A stretch of 64,000 bases of DNA from Macrocybe gigantea (Eukaryota; Basidiomycota; Agaricomycetes; Agaricales; Callistosporiaceae): NCBI GenBank assembly GCA_011319805.1, contig SJRY01000077.1, forward strand, positions 62,001 through 126,000, in the 5' to 3' direction. A program made the position numbers and the translations under genes. The stretch's first letter is position 1, and each line of letters starts with the position of its first letter. The notes below the pieces were generated by a model. That model did not search any database and was not told the DNA's origin. It saw only the letters and a list, made by a program, of their open reading frames with translations. Positions 11,509 through 23,973 of the stretch are shown piece by piece.

Positions 11509-12886
11509 GAAGATGTCGTCAAGTATCGCAACGAGGTTTTTCTCCCTGCGATGACAGAGTATGAGGCACGAATGGTCCATTATGATGGTCTGGGACTGGA
11601 ATGAGTTGAGCCAAACCTTCAAGATTGTGAGGAGGTCATACCCTGCTTTCATGATGAGAGCATTTTCCACCATAACGACAATACTTAGGATGCTTGGTGG
11701 GTCCTGATTTTAGGTATATTATTGGGGCTCATGTGATACATAAAGGTTGCAAAAGGGCGAACAACCACTCCGGCAGAAGGGAAAGGGTCGAGTGATCCAT
11801 GTCTCAGACTTCATCACTCCAGTAACAGGGCATTTGATTTTGACAAATGAACATGGCCAGGTGGTCTGGGACAGTCACAAAATAATCTTTCCAGGAAAGA
11901 ATAATGACGATTGGTGGGATTGTGCACAGCTCATCGATCAGATGAAGGAGGCCGTCGAAATCTTTGAAACTGCTCATCCAGGCAAGAAAGCGCTGTTCAT
12001 TTTTGATCAATCTTCAGCCCATGCATCACTTTCTCCCAACACTTTGAAGGCCTTCAATATGAACAAGTCAGATGGCGGAAAACAGCATATTCAGCATGAT
12101 ACGATCATTCCAGATAACAATCCCATGGCCTCACTTTGCGGAATACCTCAAAAGATGACACTGGATAATAGGCAGCTGAAAGGTTTAAAACACGTGTTGG
12201 AAGAGCATGGATTCAATGTCTCTCATTTACGTGCAAAGTGCTCATCTGTGTGTCCTTTTGAGAGCCAGGATTGCTGTATGGCTTGCTTCTTGAGTCAGCA
12301 AGATGACTTTGTAAAACAATGCTCAATGCTGGAAGATTTTATCACAAAAGCTGGTCATTATTGTATATTCTTATCAAAGTTCCATTGTGAGCTCAATCCC
12401 ATTGAAATGGTATGTTCATTTATCCTGGTCTCGACTCTCAAAAGACATGTTTGCTGACAAAGCTACTCAGTATTGGGGTTGGGTGAAATACCAGTACCGA
12501 GATGCTAACAAAAAGACATTCCAGAATGCAAAAGATGCCACTATTCGGTATCTTGATGCATGTTCAGTAGACATCATCCGTCATTTCATCAACCGAACTT
12601 GGAGGTTTATGGATGCATACAGAAATGGTCTAATGGGAAAGGCAGCTGAGTGGGCAGTTTGTGAGCAGAAACAGCACTGGAAAATTTCTGAGACGGCCTT
12701 AAAGTATCTCAAAGCTGTAGTTAGTTGATTTTTCCACTGAAATATAGTTACTCAACAACCAAAAAAATTTAGCGCACACAAAATATCATGGGAAAATTAC
12801 TGGAGGTGTTGTTTTAGACATTTTCAAGGATTCTGGTTCGAAATCTGGTGTTGGTTTGGTCAGAGAAATTCTCATTCACAAGATAT

Positions 12887-12917
12887 CAAATTGGTTGTCT
12901 TTGCTTGTCTGGAACTG
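12887..12917 (-). repeat. right terminal inverted repeat of the DNA transposon
   Basis: The reverse complement starts CAGTTCCAGACAAGC, and the repeat is followed by TA at 12918-12919. Pairs with 3433-3463. Downstream of the TA the chromovirus A reading frame resumes. Confidence 0.85.
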
Positions 12918-12919
12918 TA

Positions 12920-13209
12920 GCATCATAGCAGCTGATACACCCCATGTTCAATGAAACACTACTCACACCCTACAAAGGACCCCATTTCAAGATACAAGAG
13001 TGACCATTGCCACTACTCTCTGAAATCATAAATGACGAAGAAGAGTATGAGATAGAAGAAATTCTAAAAGGAAGAAACAAGAAAGGGGAATGCTATTCCT
13101 AGTCAAATGGAAAGGATATAGATATGAGGAAAACACATGGATCAAAGAGAAGGAACTGGGGAATGTGCAGCAAGTTCTAGACTGCTTCCTAAAGAAGACT
13201 GCAAACTAG
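12920..13209 (+). pseudogene. integrase C-terminus and chromodomain of chromovirus A
   Basis: Resumes the frame left at 3430. IHPMFNETLLTPY is at about 12935-12975, then a chromodomain YEIEEILKGRN / FLVKWKGY / ENTW at about 13040-13150, ending VLDCFLKKTAN and a TAG at 13207-13209. One TAG (from TGG) lies at 12924-12926, a TGA at about 12999-13001, and a one-base shift near 13098 separates the two halves of the chromodomain. A chromodomain after integrase marks the chromovirus clade and is thought to direct insertion to heterochromatin. Confidence 0.85.
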
Positions 13210-13340
13210 GATAAAAAGACTACAACAAGAAGGAAGAAGACCAAAAATTGCACATTATGACTACCAATGCCCCCATCAGCATTGACAGCAGTGATGATAG
13301 CCACACATCTACCCCCAACTACCAGAATGACCATGAGAAT

Positions 13341-13680
13341 CTAGCAAGGATTCTCAATAGTAGTGACTACATGGACTCCCTTACCATCACACTTGGTGCA
13401 TACATGTGCTATGTCATGACCATCTGCATACACCTCTGGACCAGATGAATCCCTGATGGGACCGGTCCTATAGTAGCAGAATGCATCACACTTCACAAGG
13501 CAATGGAAATGCTTCACATGGAAAACTGGCAACTTAAACTCCTTGCCACTATACTCTATTACATCTGTGCCTACAATGAAGAACTCATTCATATGTGGGC
13601 CCCACACGCGACAACCATCTGGGAAAGCAATAACAGGTGGGGATAGCTGGACTAAGGTTTTTCGTGAAAATGTGAATCTA
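13341..13680 (-). CDS. antisense ORF in the 3' region of chromovirus A, unrecognised
   Basis: On the minus strand a frame stays open from near the LTR edge (about 13680) to a stop at 13341, over 110 codons. The sense strand of the same element is full of stops. The residues look protein-like, with motifs VWGPHMNEFFIVGTD, KHFHCLVKCDAFCYY and HVCTKCDGKGVHV, including Cys/His pairs that could bind zinc. No ATG was found at its head (a GTG lies at 13607), so it may be an exon or a fragment. I do not recognise the family. Antisense ORFs downstream of pol are known in some plant Gypsy elements; whether this is similar is unknown. Confidence 0.4.
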
Positions 13681-13692
13681 AAGAGAGAGTGA

Positions 13693-14005
13693 TGTTATAG
13701 ACATTGTCCAAAGGACTATTTAATTTCTTATCTTATCTTTCCCATTTCTTATCTTATCTTCTGCACAGTGCACAGCCATCGAGTCATTTCACTTCCCTAG
13801 TCATCCTGAGTCATCTCCTTCCAGTCTTACTTATCTGCAGTCCACAGCATTGTGCAGCCCATGGTCTATGCTTGAGTACTGTAATATATATAAGGACTCC
13901 CAGATATACCAGTAGTGCTAGGCTTAATATTCCTTTTGCCATTGTCTCAAGACCACTCTTGCACTTAGTCTGCTCAAGTCCTTTTGAGATTCATCTAGCC
14001 TAACA
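13693..14005 (+). repeat. 3' LTR of chromovirus A
   Basis: 313 bp, TGTTATAGAC...CCTAACA, directly preceded by the purine-rich AAAGAGAGAGTGA (13680-13692), placed like a polypurine tract. About 80 percent or better match to the 320-bp LTRs downstream, with many C-to-T changes. The TATA-like run TATATATAAGG lies near 13888-13898. The five bases after it (TATTT) are presumably the target duplication, whose partner is outside the window. Confidence 0.8.
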
Positions 14006-14147
14006 TATTTTCACTCTGTTAGGCTAGACGAATCTCAGAAGGACTCGGGCAGACTAAGTGCAAGAGTGGTCTTGAGATGATGGCAAAAGGAATATTAAGC
14101 CTAGCATTACTGGTACATCTGGGAGTCCTTATATACATTACAGTACT

Positions 14148-14792
14148 TGTTAGGCTAGACGAATCTCAGAAGGATGTTACAGACGTCACCCAAAGGACCA
14201 TTCATTTTCCTATCTTATCTTTCCCACATCCCTTATCTCCCCTGTCATGCTGTGCAGCGTGCAGCCATCGAGTCATCCCACTTCTCTAGTCATTCTGAGT
14301 CATCTCCTTCCAGTCTTACTCATCCACAGTCCACAGCATTGTGCAGCCCATGGTCCGTGCTCGAGTACTGTAATGTATATAAGGACTCCCAGATGTACCA
14401 GTAGCACTAGGCTTAATATTCCTTTTGCCATCATCTCAAGACCACTCTCGCACTTAGTCTGCCCGAGTCCTTCTGAGATTCGTCTAGCCTAACAAAGGAC
14501 TTGGGCAGACTAAGTGCGAGAGTGGTCTTGAAATGATGGCAAAAGGAATATTAAGCCTAGCGCTACTGGTACATCTGGGAGTCCTTATATATGTTACAGT
14601 ACTCGAGCACGGACCATGGGCTGCACAATGCTGTGGACTACGGATGAGTAAGACTGGAAAGAGATGACACAGGATGACTAGGGAAGTGGGATGACTCGAT
14701 GGCTGCGTGCTGCACAGCATGATGGGGAAGATAAGGGATATGGGAGAGATAAGATAAGAAATTGAATGGTCCTTTGGGTGACGTCCATAACA
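14148..14792 (-). repeat. solo LTR (family A), middle of three nested copies
   Basis: Inserted into the outer copy with duplication GTACT at 14143-14147 and 14793-14797. It is itself interrupted after 27 bases by the copy at 14175-14494; without that it is exactly 320 bp. Confidence 0.92.
14175..14494 (+). repeat. solo LTR (family A), innermost and intact
   Basis: 320 bp, TGTTACAGACGTC...CTAGCCTAACA, inserted in the opposite orientation into the middle copy with duplication AAGGA at 14170-14174 and 14495-14499. It is the best reference copy of the family, with a TATA-like GTATATAAGG near 14384-14393. Confidence 0.94.
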
Positions 14793-14991
14793 GTACTTGA
14801 GCATGGAACATGGGCTGCACAATGCTGTGGACTGCAGATGAGTAAGACTGGAAGGAGATGACTCAGGATGACTAGGGAAGTGAGATGACTCAATGGCTGT
14901 GCGCTGCACAGCATGATGGGGAAGATAAGGGATATGGGAAAGATAAGATAAGAAATTGAATGGTCCTTTGGGCGACGTCTGTAACACACTC

Positions 14992-15305
14992 ATGGTGTTT
15001 GAAAAAAACCTCTATCACAAGTAGAGATGAATAGATGACATGTGTATTAATATTTCAAATCTTTTGAGCTGAATTCAGGGGCTAAATAGAAACAAAATTC
15101 GCTATAAATTTCCTCTGTTTCCTGTCTACTTTTAAGGCACTCTACAGCAAGAAATACTGACTATCTTGGTCTAAAAATTGGCCTCTCCAGGTCTGGTTTC
15201 TTGATGAAATCTACTGAGTTTTTCAATGTTTTGATATACAGAAAATTGATCTTGTCAGGCAGAAATGAGTCGATTTTTTTCTGCCCCTCGAGGCTCACAG
15301 TGTAT
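14992..15305. other. AT-rich spacer, no gene seen
   Basis: About 310 bp between the nested LTRs and the MITE. No ORF with domain character, no repeat that I recognise. Confidence 0.5.
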
Positions 15306-15466
15306 GGGCCTGTTCAGGTAGCAAGCCTTGCTCAGCTTAGGTCCAAGACCTTTTGGGGAATTTGATGGACTTCAACAAATTTTGGGCTTGATCTGAACCT
15401 AACCGAGACCTAGGTCATGATTTTGGCAGGCAGGCCAGGTGCAAGGCTTGCTACCCGAACAGGCCC
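15306..15466. mobile_element. 161-bp MITE
   Basis: Terminal inverted repeats GGGCCTGTTCAGGTAGCAAG at the left end and, at the right, the reverse complement of GGGCCTGTTCGGGTAGCAAG. They are flanked by TAT at 15303-15305 and 15467-15469. It has no coding capacity. The GGGCCTGTTC end and a possible 3-bp duplication resemble PIF/Harbinger-type or hAT-type MITEs; the superfamily is not certain. It ends 137 bp before the start codon of the SR-like gene, so it probably forms part of that promoter or 5' UTR. Confidence 0.85.
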
Positions 15467-15603
15467 TATGTAGTTGAATAAAGTTTATTCAATAAACCAC
15501 TATGTGGCTGTGCAAAATTTCGGCAACGGCCTGCCAATCAGAGTTCGGCAACCAACCAAGGTCCGTTTGTCTTCCCAACAGCCATTACTCAGACTCGTTC
15601 CGC

Positions 15604-17004
15604 ATGGGCAAGGACGATACCGACAGATACAAGGAACACCCAGAAGACTCGAAGCATTCCCGCAGAATCGAGGATCGTCATCGTCGAAGTGGTAAGTCTC
15701 ACTTTGACGTCTTCCACCGATGGGGGAGGGGAAAAAGCGAACTGAACTGCTCTTTCTTTCGGTTTTTCTTTTCTCTCGGTTTTCTTTCTCTTTCGTGCCT
15801 CGCTGGGGGTGGACGTTCACTTTAACAAACACGCCCTGGTTTCGTCGTTTCGGGTCTGATGAACTGGCGTGTGTGATTTGCTGCCTGGGTGGCGGGATTC
15901 AGAGCGTCGGCACGCCTCCCGGTCGCGGTCCCTCTCCAGTTCCAGGTCACGCGAGAGGCACCATCGACACCAGCACCAGCACCGGCACAAGGACAGCGAG
16001 AGCCATCACGAGCGGGACGGCCGCAGCCGCGTTGCTTCGTCGTCACCTGAACGAGAAGGACGTGCTAGACGTCGTCGTGATGGTTCCGTCGATGGTTACG
16101 ACAATGAACGCGACGAGCCCAGAGATGCTCTGTCGAGCTTTAGGAGAGAGGTTCGGGAGAGCGAGGAGGGAGAGAGACGCCGTCGCTCTCGCTCGCACGA
16201 GCGGGCGCGGTACAAGCAGGTTCGTTCTAGTCTCGCTTTTTACGTTCCAACTCACTGCTCAGCTTGAACAATCGGCATGCAGGACCGGGACCAACGTGGC
16301 CGCGGCCGGTCTAGAGAGCGGCGAAAGCGCAGCCGGAGCGTGAGCAGCGCCAGAAGAAATGTACGTCAAGCCTTTCCCTGTTCTTGTTGCGTCCGTTGCC
16401 TCGTCGTTTTTGACCTCCGAAGATGCGTTGGGAACATGCATACTCTTGCAGGACTCGGACCGTCTTCTAAAGGACGTGGATCAGCGCAACAAGTCGAGGC
16501 ATCGCCGGTCGCCGTCCTGGAGCACGTCGTCAAGCCGTGCGGACTACTCGGACGCTTTTGACGACGGACGATTCTCGAAGAGGCGGCGATACAGCACGAG
16601 ATCGAGGTCCGTCTCGCGATCGAGGTCGAGATCGAGGTCGCGTTCGCGCAGCCAGGAGAGGCCAAGCAAGCGGCATCGGCGTCATCACCACCACCGGGAC
16701 CGTGACCATCACAAGTACAAGAGACGCGACAAGGGCAGGGAGAGAGACGATAGCTCCGAGCGATCGTCTTCTCGTGAACGCAGGAAGAGGAAAAAGGACA
16801 AGGACCGAAAGAAGGACAAGGAGGAAAGGAGGAGCATTTTGACTGGGAAAAAGGCGAGTTGTGAGCGGTTGTCATTGATGAACGTCTGTGTTCATCATTA
16901 CTGTCTGTTAGATCAAGCTGAAGGTCAAGAAGGAGAAGGGAGACGATGAGAGGGATGCGAATCGCCAGGATCTGCTCAAGTTTTTGAATTCGACGTTTGA
17001 GTGA
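15604..17004 (+). CDS. SR-like Arg/Ser-rich protein
   Basis: Five exons: 15604-15691, 15903-16219, 16283-16360, 16452-16853 and 16912-17004, giving 325 residues. Nearly the whole protein is RS, RE, RD and HR dipeptides, with long alternating R-S runs near 16600-16660 and a His block near 16685. There is no RRM, so it is an SR-like rather than a classical SR protein. RS-rich proteins usually act in nuclear pre-mRNA splicing or speckles. The conserved-looking C-terminus (ILTGKK, IKLKVKKEK, then LLKFLNSTFE) is produced only if intron 4 uses a GC donor (AAG/GCGAGT at 16854) with a normal TAG acceptor. The MITE lies just upstream. The start is the first ATG of the frame (MGKDDTDRYK). Confidence 0.75.
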
Positions 17005-17337
17005 CGCTCCTAACGTTTTCGTGTTGCGTTTACGATGTCGTGTGCTCTGCATTCATTCTCAGTTGCTTTCGTTGGATCGTCCTCACAAGTGACAATTAGC
17101 AAGAAATAGGATTGTCCGTGATGGTATAACATGCTGTTGTGATGTATGATTGAGAAATCTACCTGTGACCCCATGAGAAAGCAAAAAAAAAGGTAAACGA
17201 CTGCATGCAACGGAAGATGCGCTCAAAGATGAATGGATTGTCCGTCATAAATGCGAAGAAGTGAAAAAGATTGCGGTCCTGCCGTCTGTCGTGTCCGTCA
17301 GAGATGGGCTTGGAAAGCGTCATCCTGTGGGAGATGC
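17005..17337. other. convergent intergenic region
   Basis: 333 bp between the 3' ends of the SR-like gene (+) and the phosphatase (-). Nothing recognised. Confidence 0.5.
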
Positions 17338-18039
17338 TCACCAGGATGCTGATAGTGGAAGTGCGGTGAAGTACTTTGGGTGGAAATTGAGGACATACTC
17401 GAACTGCGGGCCCGTCTCCGGGCTATGTGGGAAGCGCTTGCACTTTTCCACTGTCCTCCATTCGCGCGCGATGATGGCGAGCGCCTCCGCGCCGTCCCTC
17501 GCAATGCCGCTCTGCACGAGCCAGCAGCCGATGACCATCCCCGTCCGTCCGATCCCACCACGGCAATGCACGGCCGAGATCCTCCCTCGCTCCTCATTAT
17601 CCCGCAGCACGTCGAGGACGCTGTACATGTGGTCGAGAGACTCGGGCAGGCAGCGATCCCGCATCGGGAAGCGGTGGTACTCGAGCGCGGAGACGCTGAT
17701 GCCGAGCAGCGCGGCGCGCGTCGAGAGCACGCTGACGTAGGGCCGCAGCTCGCCGTCCTCGGTGAGGTCGATGAACGTGCGGACGCCGGCTTGGAGCAGC
17801 GCGTCGAGTTTGGGCTTGGAGGGGTTCTTGGGCGTCCAGGGGTACTCGCACGCGAGCAGCAGCGGCGTCGCCCAGTATGAGTTGGGGATGGGCCGCGGGC
17901 AGACGGCGTTGAGCGGGTTGGGCCTGTCGATGGGCGAGAGCGCGTTTATTCTCCGTTGCGTCGCTTGCATGTCCTTGCCCTCGGGCCTCACGGTCATCGA
18001 CAGCGGCTTCGACATCGTGCGTTCGTACAGCGACGGCAT
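17338..18039 (-). CDS. dual-specificity / tyrosine phosphatase-like protein
   Basis: Single exon, 233 residues. The Cys-X5-Arg active site is HCRGGIGRTG at about residue 164-173, preceded by a general-acid region FPMRDRCLP. The N-terminal half has FIDLTEDGEL, as in DSP/PTP families where the first strand is followed by a loop. Predicted to remove phosphate from protein (or possibly phosphoinositide) substrates in the cytosol; the substrate is unknown. The ATG at 18039 is followed by an uninterrupted frame and preceded by a TATA-like sequence about 85 bp upstream. It is divergent from the alpha-glucosidase gene. The short C-terminus after HPKYFTALP could continue in a small unseen exon. Confidence 0.85.
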   Translation of the reverse strand: MPSLYERTMSKPLSMTVRPEGKDMQATQRRINALSPIDRPNPLNAVCPRPIPNSYWATPLLLACEYPWTPKNPSKPKLDALLQAGVRTFIDLTEDGELRPYVSVLSTRAALLGISVSALEYHRFPMRDRCLPESLDHMYSVLDVLRDNEERGRISAVHCRGGIGRTGMVIGCWLVQSGIARDGAEALAIIAREWRTVEKCKRFPHSPETGPQFEYVLNFHPKYFTALPLSASW

Positions 18040-21482
<3,443 letters not shown>

Positions 21483-21542
21483 ATAAGTCAATGAATCGAT
21501 TGTGTCTCATAATCAACTCTAGTCGACGGACACAGAATGATT

Positions 21543-22479
21543 CTAGTCTTGACAAATGTAAGCGGCCTCCGTTTTCCAGACCAGACCATCGTTGCTGTAG
21601 AGCTGGAGCATACGTATATGCTGGAATGCGGCTTCCCAGGAAATCAACGGTACCTTGGATGCGTTTGTTGACTCTGACTGTTTTTCGGCGAGCTAAGGAC
21701 GGTCAGAACATATATAGATTGGAGCCAAGCGGCAAGTCACCTTGAGGAAATCGCGCCAGAACGCAGCAAGCTGGCTCAGCAGCTCGCTTTGAAAGAGCGG
21801 TCGGCCGTTCCGAACGAAATCGAACGGAACTTTGTAAGGTTCGTAGCCCGGCCACTGCCACAACAACGCAGCAAGCGATGTTCATAACGACGATAGACGC
21901 GACAAGGTAACCGAAAAGCCCTCACCTGGATCTCGAGTATGGCCGACTGCACGGTCGGCAGCGCGTGAGGCCAGCACTCAAAAATGACCGGATCGTCGTC
22001 CGTCTGGCCATCGCAGCTCGCGGCCTCCGTCAGAGATATGCCGATGTTGGCGAGCGTGTAGTCGAAGAAGAGGAAGCCCGGGAGCCGCTGCGTGTTTTCG
22101 GCCACGCGCGTGGTCCGCTTGCCCAGGTGCCACGAGTCGGTCCCGCGCGTCTGCGTCCCGACCAGGCGCAGGTTGTAGTCTCTTTCGCGTGGTGCTCTCG
22201 AGGCGGACTCGGAGTGCTGGCACGTCGGTGAGTTGCGTGACTGACTGTCCCGCAGAACGTGCGTACCTTGGTCGGAGAGGTGTCTTGCTGCATGACGGAA
22301 AGGGGGAAGTAATTGGAGATGTGCGGAGGACTTTGGAGTTGGTTCTCAAGGCCTTTCGCTGCTCTCTTCTTAAGAGGGCGGCAAGGGGCCGCGAAAATGA
22401 TTGTGGCCTGGGGCACCTTGCGCGTTCCTCCATTGTTCTCAAAGAGTGGCCTCGCGAACGAGATTAAGGCTCTGTGCAC
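21543..22479 (-). CDS. hypothetical protein, tandem paralogue 1
   Basis: Four exons: 22479-22267, 22216-21926, 21854-21741 and 21692-21543, in clean phase, giving 255 residues. Not recognised. Blocks shared with the neighbouring gene at 22767-23567 are RLPGFLFFDYTLANIGISL, VIFECWPHALPTVQSAILEI, a GRPLFQSELLSQLAAFW segment and a C-terminal MLQLYSNDGLVWKTE. No signal peptide or membrane helix is evident and the N-terminus is basic. The regular Trp/Gly/Pro pattern with several short hydrophobic strands suggests a beta-rich globular domain, but this is only an impression. A tail-to-head neighbour of the second copy; convergent with the alpha-glucosidase. Confidence 0.6.
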
Positions 22480-22766
22480 GAAAGGGAACGAGGAGTGGCC
22501 CGTCCGGGTGAGCAGTTCACCTCCCCTTGTTGTCTATGAATTGACGACTGAGGCGGCGTGACTTTTGGTCGCTCTACATTTCGACCTCCGTCGGGCTGGG
22601 ATGTCGTTTGTGTCAGATGCAAGCTGATGTGAACAGACAACGAAATTGCAACGGGACGTAAGATCGAATACAGGGTGTATTTCCGAGTGAGTATATGATT
22701 TAGGAAATGGTTCTAAATGACTGAAACGAGCCGTTTGACAAGGTCAATCTACGGGATATGGCGGCC

Positions 22767-23567
22767 CTAGTTGCCGATTTCACTGACGTATCCCAGATCA
22801 CACCTCCAGAGAAGGCCATCGCTACTATAGAGCTCGATTAACCGCAAGGCTGCAAAGGTGACCCCACCTGGAGCGACACAGTGCAACGGTATTCCGGGCG
22901 GCACAAACGGCCAAGCGTCTCGTTCGACAGCCTGTGGACAGTTATTACTCGACACAGGAATTCACGGGTCTCACGGAACGAAAACGCACTCGGAAGAACT
23001 TGTACCAGATGCTGGCGATTTGGCTTATCAGCTCGGTGAAGAGGACCGGACGGCCATCGCGGGCAAAGGTCAGGGCGCTCTATACGTGGTGTGGTAATAG
23101 CCGGGCCACTGTCGCAGTTGTTTATTCAAGTTCAGTCCAGCTCGTCAACTCTGTGAAAGGGGTCATTACCTCAATCTCGAGCACGCCCACTTCCGTGAAT
23201 TGCAACTCTTTCGGCCAGCAGTCTAGCACTGACAGACCGATGCTCGGCGAGCTCGTGTGGCAGTACATGCCGTGCTCAGTGCGATGCCGTAGTTGACCCA
23301 AGGCTCTTGGTTAAAGTAGATGTTCGGGCGCTGCTCGATGTTGTGCGTCACGTACTTGAGCTGCTTGTCCCTGTGCCAGTGGTCGGACCGCACGACGCCC
23401 ATGCCCGTCAGGTCTACGGCCGGCCGGCGCTGCCTGATGGAGTCCTGGGATTGCCAAGCCTGCGCAAATGAGAAAAGCAAGGTATTAGAACGATATGATG
23501 TCGGCAGTTGCGTCTGAAGAGCGTGTGCAGGATGCGTACGAGGTGTGGATGGGCGTTGAATCGGTCC
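22767..23567 (-). CDS. hypothetical protein, tandem paralogue 2 (frame-disrupted)
   Basis: Same family as 21543-22479. Recognisable blocks are SDHWHRDKQLKYVTHNIEQR, IYFNQEPWVNYGIAL, LDCWPKELQFTEVGVLEIE, GRPVLFTELISQIASIWYK and the end ALRLIELYSSDGLLWRCDLG with a stop at 22767. The first exon probably starts at 23567 (MDRFNAHPHL), about 70 bp after a TATA-like GATATAAGAG (about 23640). Between NYGIAL and EHGMYCH (about 23272) the frame is lost by an indel, so the copy is broken or miscalled there. Function unknown. Confidence 0.5.
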
Positions 23568-23973
23568 ATGATCAAGCTGTGGAAGGAGAGCAGTCGAAAG
23601 ATGTTGTGTTCAATGGCCTCCTGTGCTTTTCCGCTCTCTTATATCTGCTTCCGACCCAAGAGGGCGTCGTCTGGCGGCAGGCAAAGCCCACCGGAATGGC
23701 ACCGAGCTGGTCCGTCGACATTGTGCACAAAGGAAAGTCGCAGTGGTTCCGTGGCCCAAGATCGGGGAGTGCGTTTCCAGCGGTCAAAATGATCAAAGCC
23801 GAGAGCAGCCACAGGACCAGGCAATTGATCTCCGCTTTGGCTTTTTCACCGCTCAGCTTGATCTGTCCCCAGAAGCATTCTTGTATAGTTTAGGTCAATT
23901 AAAAAAAAAGGTGATACGGTATGTACAGTCGCACCGAGCTGACACCACCACTACGCTCGACCGCCGCCGCCGC

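Larger units (their letters stand above)
4216..12728 (+). pseudogene. DDE transposase of the TA-inserting element, split by chromovirus B
   Basis: Two segments, 4216-4442 and 11514-12728, form one reading. The first gives a helix-turn-helix-like N-terminus (LPMGKVTPKALQSAMNQ, SERTACHWLIKLGWQQTR) ending in HERED. The second resumes with VVKYRNEVFLP. Catalytic positions are visible: the first Asp in HDESIF, the second in FDQSSAH, and the Glu in KFHCELNPIE. In-frame stops after GLGLE (TGA) and after HHNDNT (TAG) inactivate it. Two short intron-like gaps (about 11694-11746 and 12409-12460) separate blocks that align in order with the DDE-endonuclease transposases common in agaricomycetes. The N-terminus is unclear because LTR fragments are inserted at 3756-4215. 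Confidence 0.82.
3433..12917 (+). mobile_element. Tc1/mariner-like DNA transposon inserted in chromovirus A, itself interrupted
   Basis: Imperfect 31-bp terminal inverted repeats (start CAGTTC, 26 of 31 positions matching) lie at 3433-3463 and 12887-12917. They are flanked by TA at 3431-3432 and 12918-12919, the target duplication of the Tc1/mariner superfamily. Removing the element and one TA joins chromovirus A in frame (LELL then, after one TGG-to-TAG stop, IHPMFNETLLTPY, a normal integrase C-terminus). Without the later insertions (chromovirus B at 4443-11508 and two LTR fragments at 3756-4215) the element is about 2 kb and carries one transposase gene. The boundaries are seen directly in the sequence; the superfamily follows from TA plus the DDE protein. 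Confidence 0.88.
1..14005 (+). mobile_element. Ty3/Gypsy chromovirus A, degraded, interrupted; 5' end outside window
   Basis: The element is seen in two pieces, 1-3430 and 12920-14005, that read on into each other. The first piece enters inside gag (second half of a CCHC zinc knuckle, GLKGHYAWNC) and runs through protease, reverse transcriptase, RNase H and integrase. The second piece holds the integrase C-terminus, a chromodomain, a purine-rich tract and the 3' LTR. It is conspicuously A-rich and CpG-poor. Sense codons are repeatedly lost as CGA to TGA, CAG to TAG or TGG to TAG/TGA, the pattern expected from cytosine methylation and deamination or a RIP-like process. The order protease-RT-RNase H-integrase-chromodomain is diagnostic of a Gypsy chromovirus. 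The DNA transposon at 3433-12917 splits it. It cannot be autonomous in its present form. Confidence 0.9.
14017..14986 (-). repeat. solo LTR (family A), outermost of three nested copies
   Basis: TGTTAGGCTAGAC...GTCTGTAACA on the + strand, flanked by CACTC at 14012-14016 and 14987-14991. It is interrupted after its 131st base by the insertion at 14148-14792. Removing that insertion and one duplication leaves exactly 320 bp. Confidence 0.92.

Noticed and set aside
12820..12845. tRNA B-box-like GGTTCGAAATC
   Set aside because: No A box or cloverleaf around it; it is inside the DNA transposon near its right end.
3433..12917. Cryptic virus or plasmid integration
   Set aside because: All coding parts are explained by a DDE transposase and a chromovirus; no viral replication or capsid gene is present.
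14012..14991. Repeat array resembling a CRISPR or tandem satellite
   Set aside because: The repeats are 320-bp LTRs in both orientations nested with target duplications, in a eukaryotic genome.
13704..14993. Several 70-170 codon ORFs of LSYLSHxxSYLP-type repeats on both strands
   Set aside because: They are translations of the 320-bp LTR copies, identical in each copy and without protein character.
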